Assembly (NCBI GenBank): GCA_947453155.1
Contig: CANGFE010000018.1
Location: 1 to 41,107, forward strand
Direction: 5' to 3'
Source: Beijerinckiaceae bacterium
Lineage (GTDB): Bacteria; Pseudomonadota; Alphaproteobacteria; Rhizobiales; Beijerinckiaceae
Length of the DNA stretch: 41,107 bases
The notes under the pieces are model-generated. The model made no database searches. It was given only the letters and a program-made list of their open reading frames with translations, and was not told the DNA's origin. Position numbers and translations under genes: made by a program. Shown here one piece after another: positions 1 to 8,287 of the stretch. Positions within the stretch are counted from its first letter, which is position 1. Every line of letters starts with the position of its first letter.

Positions 1-32
1 AGGTGCGTCTGCGCTAAACTTGAGAGGAAACC

Positions 33-773
33 ATGTCCGACTTCGACCGCAACGCTTCGCTCCCTTGGGGCTCTGGCGTAGCCCGGGCCGGCACCGTCGA
101 GTACGACCAGGGCCTGCGCTCCTATATGCTGGGCATCTATAATCTGATGACCTTGGCGCTGGGCGTCACCGCCCTTGTCGCCATGTCGATCTTCATGATG
201 GGCAAGACGAGCCCCGTCGTGCAGGCGCTCTACATGTCGCCCCTGAAGTGGGTCGTCATGCTGGCCCCGCTCGGCTTCATCTTCTTCCTGTCCTTCCGTT
301 TCGAGCGGATGAGCTACACGACCCTTCTTGGCACCTTCCTCGCCTTCGCGGCGACCATGGGCCTGTCGATGGGTTCGATTGGCTTCGTCTTCAAAGCCAG
401 CAGCATCGTGCAGGCTCTGTTTGCGACGACCGCCGCCTTTGGTGCTCTGAGCCTCTATGGCTACACCACCAAGCGTAGCCTCTCGGGCATGGGCTCGTTC
501 CTCGTCATGGGCCTGTTCGGTCTCATGATCGCGAGCCTCATCAACCTCTTCGTGGGTTCGGGCGTGTTCTCCTTCGTGATCTCGCTGATTGGCGTTGTGA
601 TCTTCGCAGGTCTCACCGCTTGGGACACGCAGCGCCTCAAGGAAGAGTACGACCTCGTTGCCGGCACAGAAATGGCTGGCAAGGCGTCAATCATGGGTGC
701 GCTGACACTCTACTTGAACTTCGTCAACATGTTCCAGTTGCTCCTCTCGCTGATTGGTCAGCGCGAAGACTAA
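33..773 (+). CDS. Bax inhibitor-1/YccA family membrane protein
   Basis: A 246-residue, very hydrophobic protein with about seven membrane-spanning segments after a roughly 30-residue hydrophilic N-terminus. The order of helices and the C-terminal part (conserved Asp/Thr around AWDTQRL, then LTLYLNFVNMF and LLSLIGQRED) match the BI-1/UPF0005 (YccA/YbhL) family, whose usual length is 220-250 residues. Members sit in the inner membrane; YccA in E. coli interacts with the FtsH protease, and other members act as pH-sensitive Ca2+ leak channels. The function here is inferred from family only. The start is supported by GAGAGGAAA eight bases upstream. It is a single-gene unit closed by a strong terminator. 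Confidence 0.9.
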   Translation: MSDFDRNASLPWGSGVARAGTVEYDQGLRSYMLGIYNLMTLALGVTALVAMSIFMMGKTSPVVQALYMSPLKWVVMLAPLGFIFFLSFRFERMSYTTLLGTFLAFAATMGLSMGSIGFVFKASSIVQALFATTAAFGALSLYGYTTKRSLSGMGSFLVMGLFGLMIASLINLFVGSGVFSFVISLIGVVIFAGLTAWDTQRLKEEYDLVAGTEMAGKASIMGALTLYLNFVNMFQLLLSLIGQRED

Positions 774-796
774 GAACGGAATAGGAAAACGCGAAA

Positions 797-821
797 GGCC
801 CCGCATTTGCGGGGCCTTTTT
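797..821 (+). terminator. Rho-independent terminator of the BI-1 family gene
   Basis: An 8-bp perfect GC-rich stem (GGCCCCGC at 797-804, GCGGGGCC at 809-816) with an ATTT loop, followed by five T residues. A-rich bases before the stem also make it usable from the other side, for the convergent DUF2794 gene. Confidence 0.9.
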
Positions 822-839
822 GCTTTTGGCGTCTGATTT

Positions 840-1247
840 TTAAACGTGCACGAGACGCACATTCTTTTCCAGAACGGCAATGACGCGCGCCAAATCTGAA
901 CCGCGCTTCATGACGAGACCGCCCGCTGCCACCACTGCATAAGCACCTTGTTTGCGTGCCAGCCGCGGATCTTTTTCAATGCGATAAAGTGGTACTTCGG
1001 ACGCGCGGCGAAAAATCGAAAAGACAGCCAAGTTCTTGTCGAAATCAATCGCATAATCGCGCCATTCGCCTGCTGCGACTTTGCGGCCATAAAGATTGAG
1101 AATGGTCCCCAGCTCATGACGATCGAAGGAAACGACCGGTGGCGCGGACGGCGTTGGTGGCGGGTTGTGCGGCTGCGGCAAGACGAGCCGCAAATGCGAG
1201 CTGGCGGGCTCCGGCTGATCTGGCGCTTGAAGCTTCTGATTGTCCAT
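840..1247 (-). CDS. DUF2794 domain protein
   Basis: A 135-residue cytosolic protein. After a Pro-rich N-terminal 45 residues comes the conserved DUF2794 core (VVSFDRHELGTILNLYGR, WRDYAIDF, A.FSIFRRASE.PLYRI, ending in a C-terminal helix). The family is found almost only in alphaproteobacteria and has no established function. The reading frame stays open further upstream, but the ATG at 1247 has GGAGGT five bases before it and yields the usual family length, so that start was chosen. It is divergent from htpG, and the two share a 149-bp promoter region. Confidence 0.85.
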   Translation of the reverse strand: MDNQKLQAPDQPEPASSHLRLVLPQPHNPPPTPSAPPVVSFDRHELGTILNLYGRKVAAGEWRDYAIDFDKNLAVFSIFRRASEVPLYRIEKDPRLARKQGAYAVVAAGGLVMKRGSDLARVIAVLEKNVRLVHV

Positions 1248-1319
1248 GGCACCTCCGATTCGGAATGATCCCGCTTTCATTTGCCGTGCACAAGCCCCGC
1301 TCGGAACGCAGGCCCGCGC

Positions 1320-1348
1320 CTTGAAACTCGAGCCACCCGCCGCAATAT
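1320..1348 (+). promoter_or_regulatory. Candidate RpoH (sigma-32) promoter of htpG
   Basis: CTTGAA at 1320-1325 and CAATAT at 1343-1348 with a 17-bp spacer match the alphaproteobacterial heat-shock promoter pattern (CTTGAA, spacer of about 15-17, CCATAT) with one mismatch in the -10 element. It lies 49 bases before the htpG start, the right place for a heat-shock gene. Predicted from sequence only. Confidence 0.65.
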
Positions 1349-1396
1349 GTGCGAGGCATTCCCTTTCCTGCACGGATCAAGAGCCAAGAAGAGACC

Positions 1397-3313
1397 ATGA
1401 CCGACCACTCCGGCGCTCCCACGGGCACACCCCACGCTTTCCAAGCGGATGTTTCCCGCCTCCTGCACCTGATGGTGCATTCGATCTATTCCGACCGCGA
1501 TATTTTCATCCGCGAGCTTGTCTCCAATGCCGCCGATGCTTGCGAAAAGCTGCGCTATGAGGCCCTGACCAAGCCAGACCTGATCAACGATGAGGGCGGC
1601 TTTGCGATCAAAATCACGGTCGATGACGCCGATCACCGCATCACCATTGCCGATAATGGCATTGGCATGAGCCATGACGATCTGGTCTCGGCGCTCGGCA
1701 CGATTGCCAGCTCCGGCACGCGCGCCTTTCTCGATAAATTGGCGCAAACGGACGGTGAAGAGAAAGTCAAAGGCGCGGAGCTGATCGGACAGTTTGGTAT
1801 CGGCTTCTATTCCGCTTTCATGGTGGCCGATCAAGTCACCGTCGAAACACGCAAGGCGGGATCACAAGAGGCTTTTGTCTGGGAGTCGGAAGGGCAAGGC
1901 ACTTATGTCACGCGCCCGATCCCGCTCGAGAAAGCGCCTACCCATGGCACGCGCGTCACACTCCACCTCAATGACGCGAGCCATGATTATGCCAAGCCCG
2001 GCCGCTTGGCGCGAATCATTCGGGAACATTCGAGCGCCATCGCTATTCCGGTTGATGTGATCGAAAAAGATGGCGAAGACGCGCAGCGCGTGGCCGAAGG
2101 ATCTGCGCTGTGGACGCGCGCCAAGAGTGATATCAAGCCGGAAGAATATGCAGACTTTTACCGCTCACTGGCAAGCCAGTTTGATGAGCCTGCACTGACC
2201 ATTCATTGGCGCGCAGAAGGGCGTCAAGAATATACGGTCTTGGCTTTCATTCCGGGCTCGCGCCCGCTGGACCTTTTTGATCCGGCGCGCAAAGGGCGCA
2301 GCAAACTTTATGTTCGCCGCGTCCTCATCTCGCAAGAGGCAGACCTTTTGCCGGGCTGGTTACGTTTTGTCCGTCTCGTTGTTGATTCAAGCGATCTGCC
2401 GCTGAATGTTTCGCGCGAAATGATTCAGGATAGCCCAGTTTTTGCGGCCATTCGTAAAGGCATCGTCAATCGTCTTTTACAAGAACTCACCAAGACGGCT
2501 GAAAACGATTCCGAGACGTTCAAATCCATCTGGGAAAATTTCGGCGCTGTCTTGAAAGAAGGTCTCTACGAAGACCCGGAGCGGCGTGATGCTCTGTTTA
2601 AATTAGCGCGCTTTACAACATCCAAGAATATCGAAACTGCGCGCACACTGACTGACTATATTGCTGATCTACGCCCCAACCAGACAGATATCTGGTACAT
2701 CACAGGTGATGATCAAAAGCGCCTTGAAAAAAGCCCTCAATTGGAAGGTTTCCGTACGCGTGGCATTGAGGTTCTTTTGCTCTCTGATCCCGTCGATGCC
2801 TTTTGGGTTTCGACCGCGCTCGGCTTTGAAGGCAAGCCCTTTAAATCTGTGACACAGGGAACCGCGGATATTAGCAATGTGCCTTTGCTGGAAGGCGAAA
2901 CGGCGCCATCGAAAGAAACATCGCCGGAAATTGCAACCCTCATCGCATTCATGAAGCAAACACTCGCCGAGAATGTTGACGATGTGCGCGCCTCTGATCG
3001 CTTAGCAGAAAGCGCGGCTTGCCTTGTTGCGCCGGCACACGGGCGTGACAGGCGGCTTGAGCAAATTCTTGCGCAAGGCGGGATGGGATCCATCAGCAAA
3101 CCAGTGCTTGAAGTAAATCCGTCGCATCCGCTGGTGGCAGCACTCGCATCTCACTTTGCAAAAGGCGATGATAAAACTCTCATCGAAGATGCAGCATGGC
3201 TGATCCATGATGAAGCGCGTGTCGCGGATGGTGAGCCGCCCGCTGACCCCACGCAATTCATTGCCCGCCTGACACGGATGATGACACGCGCTGCGCAAGC
3301 GCCCTCTGCATGA
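1397..3313 (+). CDS. htpG: Molecular chaperone HtpG (Hsp90)
   Basis: A 638-residue cytosolic Hsp90 homodimer that uses ATP to remodel client proteins. The N-terminal GHKL ATPase shows the conserved Glu/Asn helix (FIRELVSNAADACEKLRY, about 37-54), the DNGIGM lid motif (86-91) and GQFGIGFYSAF (131-141). The middle domain carries the catalytic-loop region (SSDLPLNVSREMIQ), and a C-terminal dimerisation domain follows; there is no MEEVD tail, as is normal in bacteria. The frame is open 16 codons further upstream, but the ATG at 1397 has AAGAAGAG upstream and begins where bacterial homologues begin. The last bases overlap prmC by ATGA, indicating translational coupling. A heat-shock promoter candidate lies just upstream. 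Confidence 0.97.
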   Translation: MTDHSGAPTGTPHAFQADVSRLLHLMVHSIYSDRDIFIRELVSNAADACEKLRYEALTKPDLINDEGGFAIKITVDDADHRITIADNGIGMSHDDLVSALGTIASSGTRAFLDKLAQTDGEEKVKGAELIGQFGIGFYSAFMVADQVTVETRKAGSQEAFVWESEGQGTYVTRPIPLEKAPTHGTRVTLHLNDASHDYAKPGRLARIIREHSSAIAIPVDVIEKDGEDAQRVAEGSALWTRAKSDIKPEEYADFYRSLASQFDEPALTIHWRAEGRQEYTVLAFIPGSRPLDLFDPARKGRSKLYVRRVLISQEADLLPGWLRFVRLVVDSSDLPLNVSREMIQDSPVFAAIRKGIVNRLLQELTKTAENDSETFKSIWENFGAVLKEGLYEDPERRDALFKLARFTTSKNIETARTLTDYIADLRPNQTDIWYITGDDQKRLEKSPQLEGFRTRGIEVLLLSDPVDAFWVSTALGFEGKPFKSVTQGTADISNVPLLEGETAPSKETSPEIATLIAFMKQTLAENVDDVRASDRLAESAACLVAPAHGRDRRLEQILAQGGMGSISKPVLEVNPSHPLVAALASHFAKGDDKTLIEDAAWLIHDEARVADGEPPADPTQFIARLTRMMTRAAQAPSA

Positions 3314-4188
3314 GTGCAGATAAAAAAATAAATGCGGGCCTCGGTATCACCGAGGCCTTGCGTTTTATGACCGCTCTCTTGACTGAAAAAGATATCAGCC
3401 AGCCTGAGGCTGAAGCGCGTGTGCTTTTGCTGGCCGCCACACACATGTCGCGCGCGCAAATGATCACCCATTCAGATCGTATCATTTCGACAGATGAAGC
3501 GGACATTCTATCGGCCTGGATTGTTCGTCGCCTCAAGGGCGAGCCTGTGACGCGCATCACGGGACGGCGTGACTTCTGGACGCTTGATTTACTTGTCACG
3601 CCGGACGTGCTCGATCCGCGTGCCGATACGGAAGTGATTGTTGAAACTGCACTTGATCTGTTGAGCACACGCCGCACGCAAGCATTGCGCATCCTTGATC
3701 TGGGGACAGGCAGTGGCGCTCTTTTATTGGCGCTTCTTTCGGAATGTCCGCATGCGACGGGTGTCGGGATTGATCTTTCACCCGCGGCTTGCGCCGTCGC
3801 GCAAGACAATGCGCAGCGCAATGGCCTTGCGGCACGCGCCTCATTCCAGCAGGGGCATTGGGCTAATGCGCTCAACGAGACATTCGATCTCGTCGTCTCC
3901 AACCCGCCCTATATTGAAAGCGCCACGATTGCCGGGCTCGACGCGGAAGTGCGAGAGCATGATCCGATGCTCGCGCTCGATGGTGGGCCTGATGGGCTCA
4001 CCGCCTATCGGGCCATCATTCAGGATCTGCCACGACTTCTCTCACCTGCGGGGCTTTGCGTCCTAGAACTGGGAATCGGCCAAGCTGGCGCTGTCACCGC
4101 TTTGGCCAAGGCCATGGGTCTGAGCCAGAAAGCATTGCGACGGGACCTTGGCGGGGTGGAAAGGGCTCTGGCGCTCGGCCGTCCTTGA
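3310..4188 (+). CDS. prmC: Peptide chain release factor N5-glutamine methyltransferase
   Basis: PrmC methylates the glutamine of the GGQ motif of release factors RF1/RF2 using S-adenosylmethionine. The 292-residue protein has the N-terminal helical release-factor-binding domain (about 1-100), then a Rossmann methyltransferase with LDLGTGSGALLL (129-140) for SAM binding and the diagnostic NPPY (198-201) that holds the glutamine amide. Length is normal for the family. It starts inside the htpG stop codon (ATGA overlap), so it is probably co-transcribed and coupled with htpG. It is followed by a 367-nt non-coding gap. Confidence 0.95.
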   Translation: MSADKKINAGLGITEALRFMTALLTEKDISQPEAEARVLLLAATHMSRAQMITHSDRIISTDEADILSAWIVRRLKGEPVTRITGRRDFWTLDLLVTPDVLDPRADTEVIVETALDLLSTRRTQALRILDLGTGSGALLLALLSECPHATGVGIDLSPAACAVAQDNAQRNGLAARASFQQGHWANALNETFDLVVSNPPYIESATIAGLDAEVREHDPMLALDGGPDGLTAYRAIIQDLPRLLSPAGLCVLELGIGQAGAVTALAKAMGLSQKALRRDLGGVERALALGRP

Positions 4189-4318
4189 TCTGAAGGGCCC
4201 TCTCCCCAGATTTTCGGATTTGCCCCTTGGCGGGCGGGCTGAAAACGACTAAATAGGTTCATAGAAATCGCCTCGGTTCTGCATGCGCAGTGGCTGAAGG
4301 CCCGTTGAGAGCGAATTC

Positions 4319-4455
4319 GGTTCTCCGGTCGTTTGCCTGGCGTGGTTCCGGGTTGGACGAGGCGAAAGTCCCCAAATTCAGTGATCCAGCGGAGTGCAGC
4401 GGATCATCGAGTCTCAGGTCTTGAGCCTGACTGTTAACAGACCGGCCGGAGAGCC
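4319..4455 (+). ncRNA. Candidate structured leader RNA upstream of the DUF4167 gene
   Basis: The 367-nt gap 4189-4555 holds no convincing gene, but its middle can fold well. GGTTCTCCGG (4319-4328) pairs with CCGGAGAGCC (4446-4455) in a 10-bp helix with one G-U pair, closing a domain of about 137 nt. Inside are GGAC/GTCC (4355-4358 with 4368-4371; the loop contains GCGAAA), TGATCC-A-GC/GC-GGATCA (4382-4390 with 4399-4406, one bulged A) and TCAGG/CCTGA (4414-4418 with 4426-4430), followed by the 10-bp palindrome CTGTTAACAG (4431-4440). The strand is assumed from the downstream gene. I do not recognise it as a known riboswitch or RNA family. It could be a 5' leader of the downstream gene or an independent small RNA. 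Confidence 0.4.
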
Positions 4456-4502
4456 TATTCGCCTTAACCAATATAGCTCCTGAAGCGCCCCACTTCCCCT
4501 TC

Positions 4503-4519
4503 GGCCGCATCCCGCGGCC
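4503..4519 (+). promoter_or_regulatory. Hairpin just upstream of the DUF4167 start
   Basis: GGCCGC (4503-4508) and GCGGCC (4514-4519) form a perfect 6-bp stem with an ATCCC loop, ending 36 nt before the ATG. No T-tract follows, so it is not a standard terminator; it may shape the translation initiation region. Confidence 0.35.
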
Positions 4520-4555
4520 CCAACAGAGTTTTGGCGCATGATGCAAGGATCATCG

Positions 4556-5404
4556 ATGAGACCTGGTCAGAACAAGCGTATGCGTGGCCGCAACAATAAT
4601 AATCGCAAAGGCCCCAATCCGCTCACCCGGACCTATGAATCCAACGGCCCTGACGTGAAGATCCGCGGAACCGCGCATCATGTTGCAGAAAAATACCTGC
4701 AACTTGCCCGCGACGCGCAGTCTTCCGGCGACCCCGTGATGGCCGAAAGCTATCTGCAGCATGCGGAACATTATTTCCGCATTATTGCCGCTGCCCAGCA
4801 GGCGCAGCAGCAAGCGCAAGCTGGCTATGTGCGCCCGGCTGGCGAAGCTGAGGCCGAAGAAGAGGATGATGATGACGGCGGCATGCCGGATCGTTTTGCC
4901 TCGCCCTTCGAAAAGCAACAGCAGAACGCTCCAAACCCGCAGCCCTATCAAGGCCAGCCGCAACCGTTTGCCGGAGGCCCGCAGCCTTTCGTGCAAAATG
5001 GTGGCTTCAATGGCCAGCAGGGTGGCGGACAGCCGCAAGGCGAGCGTCAAGAGCGCGGGCCCCGTCCCGAGCGTCCCTATCAGGACCGCAATCAGCAAGG
5101 CCGCCACAATAATCCGAACCGTGGCCCGCGCCCTGATCGTCCGCAGTTTCAGCAGCCGCGCTTTGAAGCGCGTCCCGAAAGCGATGAGCAGCCCGACGCT
5201 GGCCTGCCTGCGTTCATCACGGCGCCCGTGCGTATTCCCACGAGCGATGAAGGCGCAATGGCGAGCAGCGAACAGCCAAGCCTTGGCCAAGATATGGGCG
5301 AAGGTGAAGGTGTCGGCTTCCATCTGCGTCCACGCCGTCGCCGTCGGCGCGCCGGTGAAGAGGGCGAAAATATCCCCCGTGGCGATACGCCTAACGTGGA
5401 ATGA
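4556..5404 (+). CDS. DUF4167 domain protein, basic and low-complexity
   Basis: A 282-residue protein. The first 80 residues are the conserved DUF4167 domain (RPGQNKRMRGRNNNN, then TYESNGPDVKIRGTA, then a helical SYLQHAEHYFRI segment). The rest is low complexity: acidic EAEEEDDDD, a long Gln/Pro/Gly/Arg region, and a very basic RPRRRRRRAGEE tail. The arginine- and asparagine-rich ends suggest nucleic-acid binding, but this is inference; the family, found mainly in Hyphomicrobiales, has no assigned function. ATG at 4538 is also in frame, but the start at 4556 has AAGGA at the right distance and gives the MRPGQNKR beginning usual for the family. It is preceded by a foldable leader and followed by a strong terminator, so it is probably a single-gene unit. 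Confidence 0.85.
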   Translation: MRPGQNKRMRGRNNNNRKGPNPLTRTYESNGPDVKIRGTAHHVAEKYLQLARDAQSSGDPVMAESYLQHAEHYFRIIAAAQQAQQQAQAGYVRPAGEAEAEEEDDDDGGMPDRFASPFEKQQQNAPNPQPYQGQPQPFAGGPQPFVQNGGFNGQQGGGQPQGERQERGPRPERPYQDRNQQGRHNNPNRGPRPDRPQFQQPRFEARPESDEQPDAGLPAFITAPVRIPTSDEGAMASSEQPSLGQDMGEGEGVGFHLRPRRRRRRAGEEGENIPRGDTPNVE

Positions 5405-5412
5405 GATGAGAA

Positions 5413-5433
5413 GGGGCCTGCGGGCCCCTTTTT
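5413..5433 (+). terminator. Rho-independent terminator of the DUF4167 gene
   Basis: GGGGCC (5413-5418), loop TGCG, GGCCCC (5423-5428), then five T residues. It starts eight bases after the stop codon. Confidence 0.9.
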
Positions 5434-5533
5434 CTTTGCCCGTCTCTGATCAGGATCAGGGACCCAGAAAGGTTGATCTGCTCCTCTTTTATGAAGGCGA
5501 GCCTCTTCCTACATGAGTCTTGGAGGGTCGCCG

Positions 5534-5546
5534 TCAGGGGCCCTGA
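5534..5546. repeat. 13-bp palindrome upstream of clpB
   Basis: TCAGGG-G-CCCTGA is a perfect inverted repeat around one central base, 54 bases before the clpB start. It could be a protein operator or part of an RNA stem in the 5' leader; nothing in the sequence decides between them. Confidence 0.35.
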
Positions 5547-5599
5547 GTTCGACGTTGCAGCATTGCTTCGGGGTGACTGCACCGGTTGAGGAGTAGACC

Positions 5600-8254
5600 A
5601 TGAACATCGACAAATATACGGAACGCGCACGGGGCTTCGTTCAATCCGCCCAATCTTTGGCGCTGCGTGAAGGCCATCAACAATTCACGCCCGAACATCT
5701 TTTGAAAGTTTTGCTGGATGACGAAGAAGGTCTCGCATCCGGCCTGATCGACAAGGCTGGTGGCCGTTCACGCGACGCGCTTGTGCAGACCGAGCTTACG
5801 CTTGGCAAAATGCCAAAGGTGCAAGGCTCCGGTGCAGGCCAGCTTTATCTTTCGCCAGCAACAGCGCGCATTTTTGATGCAGCTGAAAAACTCGCCCAGA
5901 AATCTGGTGACAGCTACGTAACTGTAGAACGTTTACTGCTCGCCATTGCTGCAGAGAAATCCGAAGATGCCGGCAAGATTCTGGCGCAAGCGGGCGTGAC
6001 GCCACAATCACTCAATCATGCCATCGAAGATTTGCGAAAAGGCCGCACAGCCGACAATGCCACAGCTGAAAATGCCTACGATGCTTTGAAAAAATATGCG
6101 CGCGATCTGACTGATGCTGCGCGCAACGGCAAGCTTGATCCGGTCATTGGCCGCGATGAAGAAATCCGCCGCACCATTCAAGTTCTTTCCCGTCGCACCA
6201 AGAATAATCCGGTTCTCATCGGCGAACCCGGTGTTGGTAAGACTGCCATTGTCGATGGTCTCGCGCTGCGAATCGTTAATGGGGATGTGCCTGAAAGCCT
6301 GAAAGACAAAAAGCTTCTGGCGCTCGACATGGGGTCTTTGATTGCAGGTGCAAAATACCGTGGCGAGTTTGAAGAACGGCTCAAGGCCGTTCTCAGCGAA
6401 GTTACGGCGGCAGAAGGCGGCATCATTCTCTTCATTGATGAAATGCACACACTGGTGGGTGCGGGCAAATCAGATGGCGCCATGGATGCGTCCAATTTGC
6501 TGAAGCCTGCACTGGCGCGGGGTGAATTGCATTGTGTGGGTGCTACGACGCTCGATGAATTCCGCAAGCATGTGGAGAAAGATCCGGCCCTCGCGCGTCG
6601 TTTCCAGCCGGTATTTGTCAGCGAGCCATCTGTCGAAGATACAATCTCTATCCTGCGCGGTCTGAAGGAGAAATATGAACTCCATCATGGCGTGCGCATC
6701 ACGGATTCGGCGATTGTCGCTGCCGCAACTTTATCGAATCGCTATATTGCCGACCGTTTCTTGCCGGATAAGGCCATCGATCTGGTTGATGAAGCCTCAT
6801 CGCGTTTGCGCATGCAGGTGGATTCCAAGCCTGAAGAACTGGATGAGCTTGATCGACGCATCATCCAATTGCGCATTGAGCAGGAAGCTTTGCGCAAGGA
6901 AACCGATGCGGCCTCGCGCGACCGTCTCGCCAAACTCGAGCACGAATTGGCTGATGTCGAAGAAAAGTCTTCGGCGCTCACTGCCCGGTGGAAGGCCGAG
7001 AAAGACAAGCTTGGTGATGCACAAAAGCTGAAAGAGCAGCTTGAGGCTGCGCGCACAGAACTGGCTCAGGCGCAAAGACGCGGTGAATATCAACGCGCAG
7101 GCGAATTGACCTATGGCGTCATTCCCGAGCTTGAAAAGAAGCTTGGCGAAACCGAAGCCAAAGCGGGCTCTGCAATCCTCGAAGAGGAAGTCTCTGCCGA
7201 TCATATTGCGCAGATTGTCTCGCGCTGGACGGGTGTGCCTGTGGATAAAATGCTCGAAGGTGAACGCGAAAAACTCTTGAAAATGGAAGAGAGCCTGGCC
7301 AAGCGTGTGGTCGGCCAGAGAGAGGCTGTGCAAGCCGTTTCGACCGCTGTGCGCCGCGCGCGCGCGGGTCTGCAAGATCCCAATCGTCCGATTGGATCTT
7401 TCATGTTCTTGGGGCCAACAGGCGTTGGCAAGACAGAACTGACTAAAGCTCTTGCATCTTTCTTGTTCGATGACGAAACCGCGATGGTGCGGCTCGACAT
7501 GTCGGAATATATGGAAAAGCATTCCGTCTCACGGCTCATCGGCGCCCCTCCAGGCTACGTTGGCTATGAGGAAGGTGGCGCTTTGACGGAAGCCGTTCGG
7601 CGTCGGCCCTATCAAGTTGTGCTGTTCGACGAGATTGAAAAAGCGCATCCCGATGTGTTCAACGTCCTTCTGCAAGTGCTCGATGATGGACGCCTCACAG
7701 ATGGACAGGGCCGCACCGTCGATTTCCGCAATGTCTTGGTCATCATGACCTCGAATCTTGGTTCTGAATATCTTGTCAGCCAGCCAGAGGGAGAAGATTC
7801 CTCAGCTGTGCAGGGCGAGGTCATGTCGGTGGTGCGCGGTCACTTCCGGCCGGAATTCTTGAACCGGGTTGATGAAATCGTGCTGTTCCATCGTCTGCAA
7901 CGCGTGGATATGGGCGCGATTGTCGATATTCAAATGATGCGCCTTGCGAAGCTTCTCGAAGAACGCAAGATCACGCTTCATCTGGATGAGAGTGGTCGCG
8001 AATGGCTGGCTGAACGAGGTTATGATCCGGCCTATGGCGCGCGTCCTCTGAAGCGCGTGATCCAAAAGGCGGTGCAAGACCCAATGGCTGAGCGCATTCT
8101 GGCAGGGCTGGTGAAAGATGGCGACACCGTCAATATTACCGGCAGTGCAACTGGTCTTTTGCTGAATGGCGAAATGGTGGAAAGCACGATGCGCGCGCCG
8201 GAGCACAATGCCGATGGTAGCGTCAGGCCTTTATCAAAGGGCAAACTGAACTGA
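5600..8254 (+). CDS. clpB: ATP-dependent disaggregase ClpB
   Basis: An 884-residue AAA+ hexamer that works with DnaK to pull proteins out of aggregates. In order: the N-terminal Clp repeat domain (1-145), NBD1 with Walker A GEPGVGKT (208-215) and the [12 protein letters not shown] Walker B region, a long Glu/Lys-rich coiled-coil middle domain (about 410-530) that separates ClpB from ClpA/ClpC, and NBD2 with GPTGVGKT near 605 and a GYVGYEEGG pore loop. It has no IGF/L loop for ClpP. The start has TGAGGAG upstream. The preceding 166 bp contains no RpoH promoter that I could match well. A strong terminator follows. Confidence 0.97.
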   Translation: MNIDKYTERARGFVQSAQSLALREGHQQFTPEHLLKVLLDDEEGLASGLIDKAGGRSRDALVQTELTLGKMPKVQGSGAGQLYLSPATARIFDAAEKLAQKSGDSYVTVERLLLAIAAEKSEDAGKILAQAGVTPQSLNHAIEDLRKGRTADNATAENAYDALKKYARDLTDAARNGKLDPVIGRDEEIRRTIQVLSRRTKNNPVLIGEPGVGKTAIVDGLALRIVNGDVPESLKDKKLLALDMGSLIAGAKYRGEFEERLKAVLSEVTAAEGGIILFIDEMHTLVGAGKSDGAMDASNLLKPALARGELHCVGATTLDEFRKHVEKDPALARRFQPVFVSEPSVEDTISILRGLKEKYELHHGVRITDSAIVAAATLSNRYIADRFLPDKAIDLVDEASSRLRMQVDSKPEELDELDRRIIQLRIEQEALRKETDAASRDRLAKLEHELADVEEKSSALTARWKAEKDKLGDAQKLKEQLEAARTELAQAQRRGEYQRAGELTYGVIPELEKKLGETEAKAGSAILEEEVSADHIAQIVSRWTGVPVDKMLEGEREKLLKMEESLAKRVVGQREAVQAVSTAVRRARAGLQDPNRPIGSFMFLGPTGVGKTELTKALASFLFDDETAMVRLDMSEYMEKHSVSRLIGAPPGYVGYEEGGALTEAVRRRPYQVVLFDEIEKAHPDVFNVLLQVLDDGRLTDGQGRTVDFRNVLVIMTSNLGSEYLVSQPEGEDSSAVQGEVMSVVRGHFRPEFLNRVDEIVLFHRLQRVDMGAIVDIQMMRLAKLLEERKITLHLDESGREWLAERGYDPAYGARPLKRVIQKAVQDPMAERILAGLVKDGDTVNITGSATGLLLNGEMVESTMRAPEHNADGSVRPLSKGKLN

Positions 8255-8261
8255 TTGAAGA

Positions 8262-8287
8262 GGCGGGATCGAACATCCCGCCTTTTT
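8262..8287 (+). terminator. Rho-independent terminator of clpB
   Basis: GGCGGGAT (8262-8269), loop CGAAC, ATCCCGCC (8275-8282), then TTTTT up to 8287. The T-tract reaches the stop codon of the convergent mutase gene. Confidence 0.92.

Noticed and set aside
4319-4455. Possible RNase P RNA, because of a GAGG-C-GAAAGTCC stretch and a later ACAGACC
   Set aside because: The domain is far too short (about 140 nt against 350-400), has an extra base in the conserved segment and lacks the other conserved regions of RNase P RNA.
4259-4546. Minus-strand 95-codon frame in the prmC-DUF4167 gap
   Set aside because: Its product resembles nothing known, no ribosome-binding site was evident, and the strand opposes the likely leader transcript.
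4550-5323. 257-codon minus-strand frame opposite the DUF4167 gene
   Set aside because: A long antisense frame produced by the biased codon composition of the Gln/Arg-rich gene; no family resemblance and no ribosome-binding site.
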